Notes: generated from the sequence alone by a model not told the origin. Counted from the stretch's first letter, positions 25,240-34,378 are shown. The stretch is 64,000 nt of DNA from Chloroflexota bacterium (GCA_019873655.1 JAIOAU010000011.1:20299-84298); one strand, 5' to 3'. Made by a program: numbers and translations.

Positions 25240-26616
25240 ATGTTCAGGACCCAGCACCTTTACCAGAATGATCCGCAGTGGAAAGACGTTCCCCTCGGTT
25301 TTGCTACCGAGACGATCGGCAACTGGGGCTGTTTGTTGACCTCGGTCACGATGATGCTCAATGGCTTGGGCTACAATGAGACTCCCGTAACCGTCAACGA
25401 GAAGATGAAGGCTGCCGGCGGTTTCCAGGGAGCCTTTTTCATCCCCTCGGCTTTGCCGTATGTCTTCCCGAATGTGATCTACAAGGGAATGCAGCCGTGC
25501 GAAACTACCCCAGCCCCCATCGCGCTCATCGACGCCAATCTGGCGGCTGGCAAGCCGGTCATCGTCCAGGTGGATTGGAATCCCCAGGTGGGCATCCAAA
25601 CCCACTTCGTGCTGCTTAAGGACAAGAAGGACGATGACTACGTCCTCTACGATCCGTACATGTATCGCGGCGACAGCCCCGACAAAGAAGTCCTGCTCAC
25701 TCAACGCTACAAATATCAAGGCCCCGACCTGGCCAGCGCCATCACGGGCGTCCTTTGGTGGGATGGAACTGTCCCGCCCGCGCCGCCCGAGAAGACCCAT
25801 TTACCGCTGCCGGCCGAACGCTTCGTCGTCTATGTGGCCGAGGACGACCTGGCGCTGCGGGCCGAACCGGCGGTGACCGGTTACTTGTGGAAGCGTCTCC
25901 TGGCCGGGACCGAACTGATCTCCCTCGAACCCAAGGCTTCTGCCCAGAGCAAGGTCGGCCAGCAGGGGAAATGGATTCAGGTGCAGGACCCGGCTGGCGA
26001 CCAGGGATATGTGGCCGCCTGGTATGTTTCTCTCCAGAAGGGCGCGCCGCCCCAACCCGCCGCAGCCGCGCCGGCTCAACCTGCAACGACCCCGCCGGCA
26101 GCCCGTCCGGCTCCTTTGCCGCCGGGTGCACTGGCGCTGATTCCGACTGCAGAGGTCGCTTTTCGCACCCAGCCGGTGATTTCGCCCTCGACCCTCATCC
26201 GTCGCATCCCGCCTACCGAGCAGGTCGTAGCAGTCGAACCGCCCGATCAAGTCATCAACAAGGTCGGCGTGGATGGCCAGTGGATCAAAGTGCGCGACAA
26301 TACCCAGCGTGAAGGCTACATTGCCGGCTGGTACCTGAAATATGCCAGCGGTTCGACCGCGGCCGCAGCCGCCGCGGCCGCGCCTCCGGCGGCCTCCGGC
26401 GATCTCAAGGTCCGCACCACGGCGGAGGGCGTCGCCTTCCGCAGCCGGCCGGTGATCAGCGACGCCACTCTCATCAAGCGCTTCCCCCTCGGCGCCGAAC
26501 TGACCGTCGCCGAACCCGGCGGGGAGAGCAAGATCGGCGTCAACGATCAGTGGCTCAAGGTCCGCGACGCTGCTGGCGCGGAGGGTTATGTTGCGGCCTG
26601 GTTCGTGACGCGTTGA
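25240..26616 (+). CDS. C39-like (papain-fold) peptidase with three SH3b domains, no signal peptide
   Basis: A 458-residue protein. Residues 1-165 form a C39_2-type cysteine peptidase domain with the probable nucleophile C31 (GNWGCLLTS), H122 (IQTHFVLL) and D138 (YVLYDP). Three SH3b modules follow (about 190-265, 290-370, 390-458). Each ends with the pattern GQWIKVRD....GYVAAWYV, and Ala/Pro-rich linkers join them. There is no signal peptide or lipobox, so it is predicted to stay in the cytoplasm unless exported otherwise. This is unusual for SH3b proteins. The start has an excellent AGGAGG ribosome-binding site. It is the first gene of a cluster, 36 bp before the TIR gene. Cys-protease activity is inferred from the motif only. 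Confidence 0.85.
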   Translation: MFRTQHLYQNDPQWKDVPLGFATETIGNWGCLLTSVTMMLNGLGYNETPVTVNEKMKAAGGFQGAFFIPSALPYVFPNVIYKGMQPCETTPAPIALIDANLAAGKPVIVQVDWNPQVGIQTHFVLLKDKKDDDYVLYDPYMYRGDSPDKEVLLTQRYKYQGPDLASAITGVLWWDGTVPPAPPEKTHLPLPAERFVVYVAEDDLALRAEPAVTGYLWKRLLAGTELISLEPKASAQSKVGQQGKWIQVQDPAGDQGYVAAWYVSLQKGAPPQPAAAAPAQPATTPPAARPAPLPPGALALIPTAEVAFRTQPVISPSTLIRRIPPTEQVVAVEPPDQVINKVGVDGQWIKVRDNTQREGYIAGWYLKYASGSTAAAAAAAAPPAASGDLKVRTTAEGVAFRSRPVISDATLIKRFPLGAELTVAEPGGESKIGVNDQWLKVRDAAGAEGYVAAWFVTR

Positions 26617-26652
26617 GCGCGCCTTCTTTTTTGTCGGTAGAATTGAGGTTCC

Positions 26653-29600
26653 ATGCCTGAGCAGGCGCAAGACCAGCCGTCTGGAAATGGCGTCTTCATC
26701 TCTTATTCCCGCAAAGATAAGGAATTTGTCAAGCGGTTGAACGACGCCCTTGACGCGCACGGCGTCAACGCCTGGGTCGATTGGGAGGGGATTCCGCTCA
26801 GCGCCGACTGGATGGCCGAGATTACGAGGGCCGTCGAAGGAGCGGATGCCTTTTTGTTTGTCATCAGCCCCGACTCGCTGGCCTCGAAAGTCTGCGCCGA
26901 GGAACTGGAAATCGCCCTGCGCTATGACAAGAAACTGATTCCGATCCTGTACCGCATGCCCCGCCGGGATGCGCCCATGCATCCCAAACTGGCCGCTACC
27001 AACTGGGTCTATCTGCGCGAGCAGGACGATTTCGATGCCACGTTACCCAAATTGGTCGAAGTCATCCACCTCGATTTGGACTGGGTTCGCCAACACACCC
27101 GTCTCTTACAGCGGGCCAACGAGTGGGAAAGCAAGGGCCGCGACGCGAGTTATCTTCTGCAAGGCGCTGACCTGAACGAAGCCGAGCGCTGGCTGGTGGA
27201 AGCCGCCTCCGGCGAAAACCGCGTTGTCCTTCCGCTGCAATCCGAATATATCCAGGCCAGCCGCAAGGGCGCGGCCCGCCGTCAGCGCAATTTGCTTGTG
27301 GGCGTTTCCTTGGCGCTGGTCGTCAGCATCCTGCTCGGCGTGTATGCCTTCTTCCAGCGGGGGATTGCCGTCGAGAAAGAGGCCGAGGCGCGCGCCAACG
27401 CCGCCACGGCGGTCGCCAACGCCAACCTGGCCGCGACCGCCCAGGCTGTGGCCGAAAACAATGAAATCATCGCCCGCCGGAACGAAGCCCAGGCGATTGC
27501 CAATCAGAACACGGCCAACGCCCAGCGCAGCGCCGCCCGCGCCCAGGTCTATCAATTCCGCCCGGCCGACCTCTACACCAGCACCTTGCTGGCCCTGGAT
27601 TCGTGGCAGCGCGAACCCTCGGCCCAGGCAGAGGATATCCTGCGCCAGAATCTCAGCCTCATGCCCATTCCTCTCTTTCAGATGACGCAGCAGGATTGGA
27701 TCAGCGGGATCGAACTCGACCCGACCGGCGCGCAGTTCGTCACCGCCAGTCAGGATGACCGCGCCTGCGTCTGGGGGATGGAAGACGGCCAGATGCGGTT
27801 CTGCGTTCAGCACGACCGCAATGTCACTCGCGCCTTTTTCATTCGCGACGGGGAGGTGCTTGTCACCAGCAGCCTCGATGGACGCGTCAATCTCTGGAAC
27901 GCGGCCGATGGCGCCCTCTTGCAGTCGTATGAGATGGGCGCGCCGGTCAATGACGTCACGGTCAGCCCGGATGGGCGCTGGCTGGCGGCGGGCCGGGCCG
28001 ACCGCCTCGTGGCGGTTGTCAATCTGCTGGCGGACCGCGTCGTCGTCGAATTGGAGCAGCGCGGCCCGGTCGGCGCGGTGGCGTTCAGCCCTGACGGCAA
28101 CGTGGTCGCCATCGCCACCGACGCCGGAAACGTCCGCCTGTGGCGCTTGATGAGCGATTTCTCGCTTTCTGGACCCCAGCACAGCGGACCGGTCTACCGG
28201 CTTGCCTTCAGCCCCAACGGCGAATGGATCGTTTCGGTCGGCGAGGACAGCACCGCCCGCCTCGGGCGCGTCAGCGAGGGCGGGCAGCGCTTCGTCCTGT
28301 CCCATGGGGACTGGGTCGAGGATGTTGCCTTCAGTCCGGATGGCTCCTGGTTCGTGACGGTTTCCGATGACAACCGCATCTATGCCTGGGACACGGCTAC
28401 TGGCCAGGAGAGATGGCGCGCTCACCAGGAGGGATTCGTCCAGCGCATTGCCATCAGCCCGGATGGGAACTGGGTGGCCACGACCGGTTACGACCGCACG
28501 GCGCGGGTCTGGAACGCAGCCTCTGGCAGTGAAATGCTGCGTATCCCGCTGGAGAGCGTCGGCACGGCGCTGACTTTCAGCCGGGATGGCCGCCGTCTGA
28601 TCGTTGGGACGGACCGGGGCGGAATCAGCGTCTGGGACGTTTCGGCGCTGGCAGCCCGCTGGGGCTATCTCGAATTTCCCGAATTCGTGCGCGAGGCGCA
28701 TTTCGATCCCTCCGGCCAACGGCTGGTCGTCAACGCCGACGACCGAACGGTGCGCCTGTTCCCGCTCGACCGGCTGGCCGATTTCTCCTCCGGCGCGGAG
28801 GGGACGGTGATTCTCTCCTCGCCCGTGCTGACGTATGAACTGGCCGTCAGCCCCGACTCTCGGCGGCTGGCTGTCTCGGAGGGCGATCTCAACCGGGCGG
28901 TCGTCTATGACCTCGAGCGGCAGACGACGGCGACGTTCGCGCACGAGAGCAGGATTACCGATCTGGCCTTCGATCCTGCCGGCCGTCTGCTGGCGGTGGG
29001 CGGCGGCGGCCAGATTCGTCTGTGGGAGGCGGAAAGCGGCCAGTTGCAGGAGACCATCGAGACGCCCGCGCCGGTCTACGCGCTGGCTTTTCATCCCGGC
29101 GGCGTCTGGCTGGCGGCCGGATTGCAGGATCAGGTGGTGATCTGGGATCTCGCCCAAGGCGCTCAGGCGGCCGTCTTCGACCAGGCCGGCAGCATCAATG
29201 AACTGGCGTTCAGCCCCGACGGCAACTGGATGGTCTCTTCCAGTTCCGAGGGGACGGTGCTGCTGTGGCGCATTCGTCCCGGCGCGGCCTTCCAGGCCTT
29301 TTCGGGCGTGCTGCGCAATGGCCAGGCCAACGCCTTCGCCTTCAGCCCCGACAGCCGCCTGCTGGCGCTCGGTTCGCCGGAGGGCTATGCTTATCTCTAT
29401 GACCTGGCAAGCGGAGAAGAGATCACCCGCCTGCCGCATGCCTACGCGGTAACGGGCGTCTCTTTCTCCAGCGACGGCCGCCTGCTGGCGGTGGTTGCGC
29501 GCAAAGTGGTTCAATTTTGGGAAGTGGAGGCGCTCCCCCTCATTCGCACCGCCGACCTCGAAACCGTCGCCTGCGGGCGTCTGACGGTCAATTTCAGTTC

Positions 29601-29691
29601 GGCTGCCTGGCAGCAATTCTTCGACAACGAGCCGTATCGTTTGATTTGCCCCAACCTTCCCCAGGATGCCGCCGGCGTCCTCGGACCTTGA
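26653..29691 (+). CDS. TIR domain-transmembrane-coiled coil-WD40 protein
   Basis: A 1012-residue protein. Residues 12-105 are a TIR domain (GVFISYSRKDKEFV...AWVDWEGIP...FVISPDSLASKVCAEELEIAL). The C-x-x-E position that holds the catalytic Glu of NAD-cleaving TIRs is occupied (C81, E84). A short linker (about 140-205) leads to one transmembrane helix (212-236) and an Ala/Asn/Glu coiled coil (237-300). About 14 WD40 repeats (about 340-1000) follow, with many SPDG and W-x-W patterns, enough for two seven-bladed propellers. No STAND or other NTPase lies between effector and sensor, unlike most TIR-WD40 proteins. It would place TIR on one side of the membrane and WD40 on the other, or all in the cytosol with a membrane hook. 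It sits in a cluster with SLATT and SLOG genes, which suggests a conflict system. Confidence 0.92.
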   Translation: MPEQAQDQPSGNGVFISYSRKDKEFVKRLNDALDAHGVNAWVDWEGIPLSADWMAEITRAVEGADAFLFVISPDSLASKVCAEELEIALRYDKKLIPILYRMPRRDAPMHPKLAATNWVYLREQDDFDATLPKLVEVIHLDLDWVRQHTRLLQRANEWESKGRDASYLLQGADLNEAERWLVEAASGENRVVLPLQSEYIQASRKGAARRQRNLLVGVSLALVVSILLGVYAFFQRGIAVEKEAEARANAATAVANANLAATAQAVAENNEIIARRNEAQAIANQNTANAQRSAARAQVYQFRPADLYTSTLLALDSWQREPSAQAEDILRQNLSLMPIPLFQMTQQDWISGIELDPTGAQFVTASQDDRACVWGMEDGQMRFCVQHDRNVTRAFFIRDGEVLVTSSLDGRVNLWNAADGALLQSYEMGAPVNDVTVSPDGRWLAAGRADRLVAVVNLLADRVVVELEQRGPVGAVAFSPDGNVVAIATDAGNVRLWRLMSDFSLSGPQHSGPVYRLAFSPNGEWIVSVGEDSTARLGRVSEGGQRFVLSHGDWVEDVAFSPDGSWFVTVSDDNRIYAWDTATGQERWRAHQEGFVQRIAISPDGNWVATTGYDRTARVWNAASGSEMLRIPLESVGTALTFSRDGRRLIVGTDRGGISVWDVSALAARWGYLEFPEFVREAHFDPSGQRLVVNADDRTVRLFPLDRLADFSSGAEGTVILSSPVLTYELAVSPDSRRLAVSEGDLNRAVVYDLERQTTATFAHESRITDLAFDPAGRLLAVGGGGQIRLWEAESGQLQETIETPAPVYALAFHPGGVWLAAGLQDQVVIWDLAQGAQAAVFDQAGSINELAFSPDGNWMVSSSSEGTVLLWRIRPGAAFQAFSGVLRNGQANAFAFSPDSRLLALGSPEGYAYLYDLASGEEITRLPHAYAVTGVSFSSDGRLLAVVARKVVQFWEVEALPLIRTADLETVACGRLTVNFSSAAWQQFFDNEPYRLICPNLPQDAAGVLGP

Positions 29692-29710
29692 TTTTTTTGG
29701 AGGAAATGCG

Positions 29711-31033
29711 ATGTCAACCGATTCCAAGATGCCCATTCTGGAAATTGCCTGGACGCGTTACGCCCAGTTCGACCGCGCCTCGCTTCGGCGGAAGCGGCCC
29801 AACTTTGGCCTGCGCCGCTGGATTCTCATTCTGGGCGTGCTGGCGACCCTGCTGGCCATCCTGACCGAGGTGCTGGCGGACTCGCTGCCGGCTCTCGGCA
29901 GTCTGGCGCTCAAAATCGCCCTCATCGCCACGCCCATCATCGGGTCGGGATTGGCAGCCTTCACCAAACAGTTCTTTGCGCGCGGCGATCACCTGATTCT
30001 GCGGGCGGGCGCCGAGGAAATCCTCAAGGAAATCTACACCTTCCGCACTATCTTGAAGGACAAGCCCAATCGGCGCGAATGGCTGGAGAAACGCCTGGCC
30101 GACATCCAGCGGCAGGTCTATCGCGGCCTGGGCGGCGAAATGGTCTTCGAAGAGGCGCCGACCAAAATTCCGCCCTATTATGACCCCGCCAATCCCGACA
30201 GTGATCCCGGTTTCGACGACCTCAACGGCGACCAGTATTTCCGTTACCGCCTGCGCAATCAATTGCAATGGCACCGCGACCAGCTCGTGCCGATCAACCG
30301 CCAGCGAATCGTCTTGCAGATTCTCATCATCCTGACTGGCGTAGTGAGCGCCTTCCTGGCGGCCATGGGCGGGCCGTTCGCGCTCTGGGTGGCGCTCTCG
30401 GCTTCCATCGCCGCGGCCCTGACCACTTGGCAGGAACTGCACAATCAGGATTTCATCGTCCGCAATTACAGCAAGGTGGTGGTCGAACTGGGCATCATCC
30501 ATGACCACTGGCTCAGTTTGGAGCCGGAGGAGCGCAGCGAAGGCGAATTCTTCAGCATGGTCCAGGCGACCGAGGACATCCTCTGGAGCCAGAATGTCGA
30601 GTATATCCAGTCCATGCAGGAGGCGCTGACCAAACTCGACCTGGATGAGGAGGCCGGTCTGGTGCTGAATACCGTGCGGCAGGCGCGCGCCGCCGACGCC
30701 CTGCGCAAGCGGCAGATCCACCAGGCGGTCACCGCAGCCACTGCCGAGGCCGTCGCCGAGGCCGAACAGGCCGCCGTCCAGACTTACCAGACCACCCTCA
30801 GCACGCTTGCCCAGGAAGCCTCCTCCGAAATCGTCCGCAAGGAGTTGCAGGCCATGGCCCAGGCGGCGGGCGAGACTCTCCAGGGGCTGACGCAGCGCGC
30901 TTCGCGTCTGCGCGCTGCCCTCGACCAGATTGCGGCCAAGTATGCCAATGTCCAGATCAACAGGACGACGCCTCGCGAGGTGGTGAACGAGGTTTTGTCC
31001 CAATTCCCGCCGACCGGCGAAGTCAAGGGTTGA
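29711..31033 (+). CDS. Double SLATT-domain (DUF4231-like) membrane protein
   Basis: A 440-residue protein with two pairs of transmembrane helices (about 37-56 with 64-84, and 200-219 with 221-240). Each pair is followed by amphipathic helices and DUF4231-like patterns (FRYRLRNQLQWHRDQL before the second pair). The C-terminal 170 residues are an Ala/Glu-rich coiled coil (AVTAATAEAVAEAEQAAVQTYQ). SLATT families are predicted pore-forming effectors paired with nucleotide-sensing or nucleotide-producing proteins in bacterial conflict systems. It has a strong GGAGG ribosome-binding site and starts 19 bp after the TIR gene, so the two are co-transcribed. Pore activity is inferred from the family, not shown. 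Confidence 0.8.
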   Translation: MSTDSKMPILEIAWTRYAQFDRASLRRKRPNFGLRRWILILGVLATLLAILTEVLADSLPALGSLALKIALIATPIIGSGLAAFTKQFFARGDHLILRAGAEEILKEIYTFRTILKDKPNRREWLEKRLADIQRQVYRGLGGEMVFEEAPTKIPPYYDPANPDSDPGFDDLNGDQYFRYRLRNQLQWHRDQLVPINRQRIVLQILIILTGVVSAFLAAMGGPFALWVALSASIAAALTTWQELHNQDFIVRNYSKVVVELGIIHDHWLSLEPEERSEGEFFSMVQATEDILWSQNVEYIQSMQEALTKLDLDEEAGLVLNTVRQARAADALRKRQIHQAVTAATAEAVAEAEQAAVQTYQTTLSTLAQEASSEIVRKELQAMAQAAGETLQGLTQRASRLRAALDQIAAKYANVQINRTTPREVVNEVLSQFPPTGEVKG

Positions 31034-31075
31034 TTGCTCGGAGCGCCCCGGTCTGCGCTCCTTTTCGGGAGGAAT

Positions 31076-33364
31076 ATGAGCGCGTCCAAATCCACCCCTC
31101 GCAAACCGTCTTCGTCTAGCGATGAGACGCTCGCGGCGCTGGAGGAGTCGCGCGCCGCCATCCGCAAGGCGATCGAGGAGGTCGTCGAAGAGACCCGCAA
31201 AGGGGTCCGCGCCGCGCTCGCCGAGGTCCAGGTTGCGCCTCCCCCGCGGCGGGCAGAAGCGGGGACCGTCCGTCTGCGTCCGCAGACCTTGCCGCACGCG
31301 TTCGTGGTCATGCCATTTGGGAAGAAGAAGGGCGCCAACGATGTCCTCTATGATTTCAATGCCATTTACGAGGAGTTGATCAAGCCGGCCCTGATTCTGG
31401 CCGGTTTCGAGCCTTTCCGCGCCGACGAAGCGACTCAGAGCGGCGACATCCTGACCGACATGTTCCAGGAATTGCTGCTGGCCGATCTGGTGGTGTGCGA
31501 TTTGAGCATCGACAACGCCAACGTCTTCTACGAGGTGGGCATCCGGCATGCCTTCCGCAAGCGCGGCGTGATTCATATCCAGTCCGGCCGGGCATACATG
31601 CCTTTCGACATCTTCAACGTGCGCACCCTGCCTTATCACACCACGCCAGAGGGCGCGCCCGACCCCGCCCATCTCGAAAAGGACCGTCAGGCGATTGCCC
31701 GCCTGGCGCGCGATACCTACAACTCCGATCGCGAGGCGGTTCACAGCCCCATTTTCAACCTGCTCCCCGGCCTGCCCGAGCCGGACCGCAAGGCGCTGCG
31801 CACCCCGCTGGCGACCGGTTTCTGGCGCGAGTACCACGAGTGGCAGGAGCGCGTCGCCGTCGCCCGCCGCCAGAAGCGCGTCGGCGACATCCTTCTCCTG
31901 ACGGAGGAGATCACCAATCCCCTGATTCGCGAAGAGGCGATCGGTGAGGCCGGCCGGGCGCTGGCCGACCTGGGCCGTCATCAACTGGCCCTGCTCCAGT
32001 ATCAAAAAGGTCTGGCGCTCAACCCCGAAAACGTCGAATTCCGCCGCCGCGAGGCCTTTCATCTCAACCGCCTCGGGCGCGTCGACGAGGCCATCGTCAA
32101 GATCGAGAGCCTGATTCGCGATGCGCCGCGCGACAGCGAGGCGATCGCCTATCTGGGCCGAATCTACAAGGAAATGTGGCTGGCCTCCTGGAGGACCGAA
32201 CCGGATTTGGAGAAACGTCTGCGCCTGGCTTTTGATTCCTACCCCTGGCTGTTGAAATCGTTCGACACCTATCTCAAGGGATTCCGCGCCGACCTGAACG
32301 AGTTCTACCCCGGCATCAACGCCCTGACCCTGGGGATGATGCTGATTCACATGGCCGACCGCTTCGAGGAGCGCGAGAACCCCGATCCCGACATCGCCTC
32401 TGTCCGCCAGGTCCTGCCCGACTTGCGCGGCGCCCTCGAATTCTCCCTGGAAACCCGCGCCGCCGACGATCAGGCCGATTACTGGACGCTGGTCTCGCTG
32501 GCCGAACTGCGCGTCCTGACGGCCGAGAGTCCCCAGCAGGTCGAGCGCGCTTACCGCAAGGCATTGCCCGCCTCGCACCGCAAGATATTCAATTTGCAGT
32601 CTTCCATCCAGCAATTGGAGATTCTTCAAGCGCTGGATATGCGTCCCGCCTTTGTGGAGGCGGCTCTGGCCGTATTGCAAGAGGAGGTCAAGCGCCTGCG
32701 CGGCGAAGATTACTCCGAGTCGTCCAAGAAGGACGACATTGACCGGCGCGCCTTCGTCTTCAGCGGCTACATGATGGACGCTCCCCGTGAAAAGGAGAAG
32801 AATTTCCCGCCTGCGCTGGAGGAGCCGGTCCGCCAGGCCATTTTCCAGGTCCTCGACCGCTTCCAGGTCGGCCCGGAAGACTTGGCGCTGACGACCGGCT
32901 TGGCCGCCGGCGGCGATTTGATTTTTGCCGAATGCTGCCTCGAACGCGGCATCCCCGTCAAGGTCTATATGCCCCTGCCAGACGCCGACTACCTGCAAGA
33001 CTTCGTCAGCCCCTGCGGGGAGGCCTGGGTGGAGCGTTTTTACAAAGCGCGCAGCCATCCGCTGCTCAGCCAGCGCTATCAGGCCGACCGTCTCGGCCCG
33101 CCGCGCCCAAACGACGACCTGTACGAGCGCAACAACCGCTGGGTGATGTACTCTGCCCTGGGGGCGGGGGCGGAAAACGTCCGACTGATTGCACTTTACG
33201 AGAGCCGAAGCCTGCGCGGTGCAAGCCGCGACGCCGCTCTGGTCCATCACATGGTCGAACTGGCGCGCGAAGCCGGCGTTCCGGTCGAGCAAATCAACCC
33301 TGTCAAACTGGTCCTGGCGGGCGGCAGGGCGGTCGGTCGGCAGAAACCGCCTCCGTCTTCCTGA
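31076..33364 (+). CDS. NDT-like / TRAFs-binding TPR / SLOG-like fusion protein
   Basis: A 762-residue cytoplasmic protein. Residues 1-70 are charged, with a helix. Residues 74-185 match the nucleoside 2-deoxyribosyltransferase-like group (HAFVVMPFGKKK; ADLVVCDLSIDNANVFYEVGIRHAF, with D142 and E153 at catalytic-type positions). Residues about 240-540 are TPR-like helices of the DUF4071 TRAFs-binding type (YQKGLALNPENVEFRRREAFHLNRLGRVDEAI). Residues 559-735 form a Rossmann-like SLOG/LOG-type domain (FVFSGYMMDAP...GLAAGGDLIFAECCLERGIPVKVYMPLPD). SLOG domains bind or cleave nucleotide-derived ligands and often pair with SLATT pores. An excellent GGGAGGAAT ribosome-binding site lies 43 bp after the SLATT gene. 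The protein is probably the nucleotide sensor or processor of the cluster. Confidence 0.82.
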   Translation: MSASKSTPRKPSSSSDETLAALEESRAAIRKAIEEVVEETRKGVRAALAEVQVAPPPRRAEAGTVRLRPQTLPHAFVVMPFGKKKGANDVLYDFNAIYEELIKPALILAGFEPFRADEATQSGDILTDMFQELLLADLVVCDLSIDNANVFYEVGIRHAFRKRGVIHIQSGRAYMPFDIFNVRTLPYHTTPEGAPDPAHLEKDRQAIARLARDTYNSDREAVHSPIFNLLPGLPEPDRKALRTPLATGFWREYHEWQERVAVARRQKRVGDILLLTEEITNPLIREEAIGEAGRALADLGRHQLALLQYQKGLALNPENVEFRRREAFHLNRLGRVDEAIVKIESLIRDAPRDSEAIAYLGRIYKEMWLASWRTEPDLEKRLRLAFDSYPWLLKSFDTYLKGFRADLNEFYPGINALTLGMMLIHMADRFEERENPDPDIASVRQVLPDLRGALEFSLETRAADDQADYWTLVSLAELRVLTAESPQQVERAYRKALPASHRKIFNLQSSIQQLEILQALDMRPAFVEAALAVLQEEVKRLRGEDYSESSKKDDIDRRAFVFSGYMMDAPREKEKNFPPALEEPVRQAIFQVLDRFQVGPEDLALTTGLAAGGDLIFAECCLERGIPVKVYMPLPDADYLQDFVSPCGEAWVERFYKARSHPLLSQRYQADRLGPPRPNDDLYERNNRWVMYSALGAGAENVRLIALYESRSLRGASRDAALVHHMVELAREAGVPVEQINPVKLVLAGGRAVGRQKPPPSS

Positions 33365-33396
33365 CCGGCGGCCGTCTGCTGTTCCCCCTTCGCGCC

Positions 33397-33422
33397 GTCC
33401 CCGCCGGTTACTCGGCGGGGAC
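33397..33422. terminator. Hairpin between convergent genes at the end of the conflict cluster
   Basis: GTCCCCGCCG and CGGCGGGGAC pair perfectly across a 6-nt loop that overlaps the stop codon of the minus-strand gene. Confidence 0.55.
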
Positions 33423-33875
33423 CATGATTTTCCCGACCTTCTCCTTGGGGTAGGCCCAGATTTCCCCCTTCACGCCGCGCGCCAGGTAGAAATCCCCGGC
33501 CCGCACCGTCTCCTCGCCTTCCATCGTCTGGATGGTGACCAGGCGGTCGGGGTCGCCGGTCACCTCCACCAGCGGGACGAGCAGGGTGACGGCCCGCTTG
33601 ATGCAGTAGCCGGGGCGGGTGATGAGATAGGTGCTTTCGAAGATTTCGGCGTCCACCGGCCAGACGTCCTCGGGCGCGTCGGCTTCGCTGACCAGATAGT
33701 CGCCGGGCTTGGCGGTCAGCGATTCGCCCCACGGCGTGGCCACTTCCATCCGTTCCGGTTCGCCGGGGGCGGGCAGGAAACGCTCGAAGCGCCGCTCCAC
33801 CGTACTGCGGTAGGGCTTGAAGGGGAGTCGGTCAAGAATCTTGTCTGTGGGCGTCAGGCGCAGAGGTGTGGTCAT
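33408..33875 (-). CDS. Hypothetical protein with PGD repeats
   Basis: A 155-residue cytoplasmic protein with two similar beta-rich halves: KPGDYLVSEADAPEDVWPVDAEIFESTYLI and RAGDFYLARGVKGEIWAYPKEKVGKIM. This is a duplicated small beta-domain. The family is not recognised. The open frame reaches 34115, but the extra part is Gly/Arg-rich and unsupported, so the ATG before TTPLRLTPTDKILDRL is used; no clear ribosome-binding site is visible. It is convergent with the conflict cluster and is followed upstream by the HEPN/MNT pair on the same strand. Confidence 0.65.
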   Translation of the reverse strand: MTTPLRLTPTDKILDRLPFKPYRSTVERRFERFLPAPGEPERMEVATPWGESLTAKPGDYLVSEADAPEDVWPVDAEIFESTYLITRPGYCIKRAVTLLVPLVEVTGDPDRLVTIQTMEGEETVRAGDFYLARGVKGEIWAYPKEKVGKIMVPAE

Positions 33876-34000
33876 ATGGATCGGATGGCCGGAGACCGGC
33901 AAAGTCTTCTCCTGATGAAATTCCCACCTGATTGTAACATGCTTTTCGGCGTCGCGGATTTCTCGAAGGTCGCGCGAGCAGACGGTTAGATAATTTCTCC

Positions 34001-34378
34001 TTACAGTCCTAAAAACCGCCGTGCAAAGGCGCGCACCGTGCGGGCCACCTCCACCGCCTGACGGGCGTCGTCCAAGGTCAACTCTGTCCCAGGGTAGCGC
34101 ACTGTCACCGCGCAATCGGTCAGAAACGTCAAATCGTCCGGCGAAAATCCGGTCAAGATGCCGTTCTGTTCACACAACGTGTTGAGCGTGGGCAGGTCAT
34201 GGGTTTTGGGAAAGGCCGCTGCCCGAAAGAGCAACAGGGCTTTGAGGTATTTCTCGGCGCTTTGCTGGGCGTGAAAACCAATCGCAGTGAGTGGGGGATG
34301 CTTGCGCCGTAGCAGGGAGATAGCCAGTTTCCAGTCTTCTTCAGCAAATCGAACCCATTCCGAGAAATCATCCACCAT
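34001..34378 (-). CDS. HEPN domain protein (putative toxin of a HEPN/MNT pair)
   Basis: A 125-residue all-helical protein of the COG2250-like HEPN type: FAEEDWKLAISLLRRKHPPLTAIGFHAQQSAEKYLKALLL, KTHDLPTLNTL and VRYPGTELTLDDARQAVEVA. In HEPN/MNT toxin-antitoxin systems this is the RNase toxin. The canonical R-x(4-6)-H catalytic motif is not obvious here (nearest is R52 and H59, with x7, ending KTHD). It overlaps the upstream nucleotidyltransferase gene by 11 bp and is translated after it. Confidence 0.85.
   Translation of the reverse strand: MVDDFSEWVRFAEEDWKLAISLLRRKHPPLTAIGFHAQQSAEKYLKALLLFRAAAFPKTHDLPTLNTLCEQNGILTGFSPDDLTFLTDCAVTVRYPGTELTLDDARQAVEVARTVRAFARRFLGL

Noticed and set aside
25240..33364. 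Integrative element bounded by tRNA-Asn att sites
   Set aside because: Copies of the tRNA 3' end occur only in the compact array; none was found to the right of the cluster, and no integrase gene is present.
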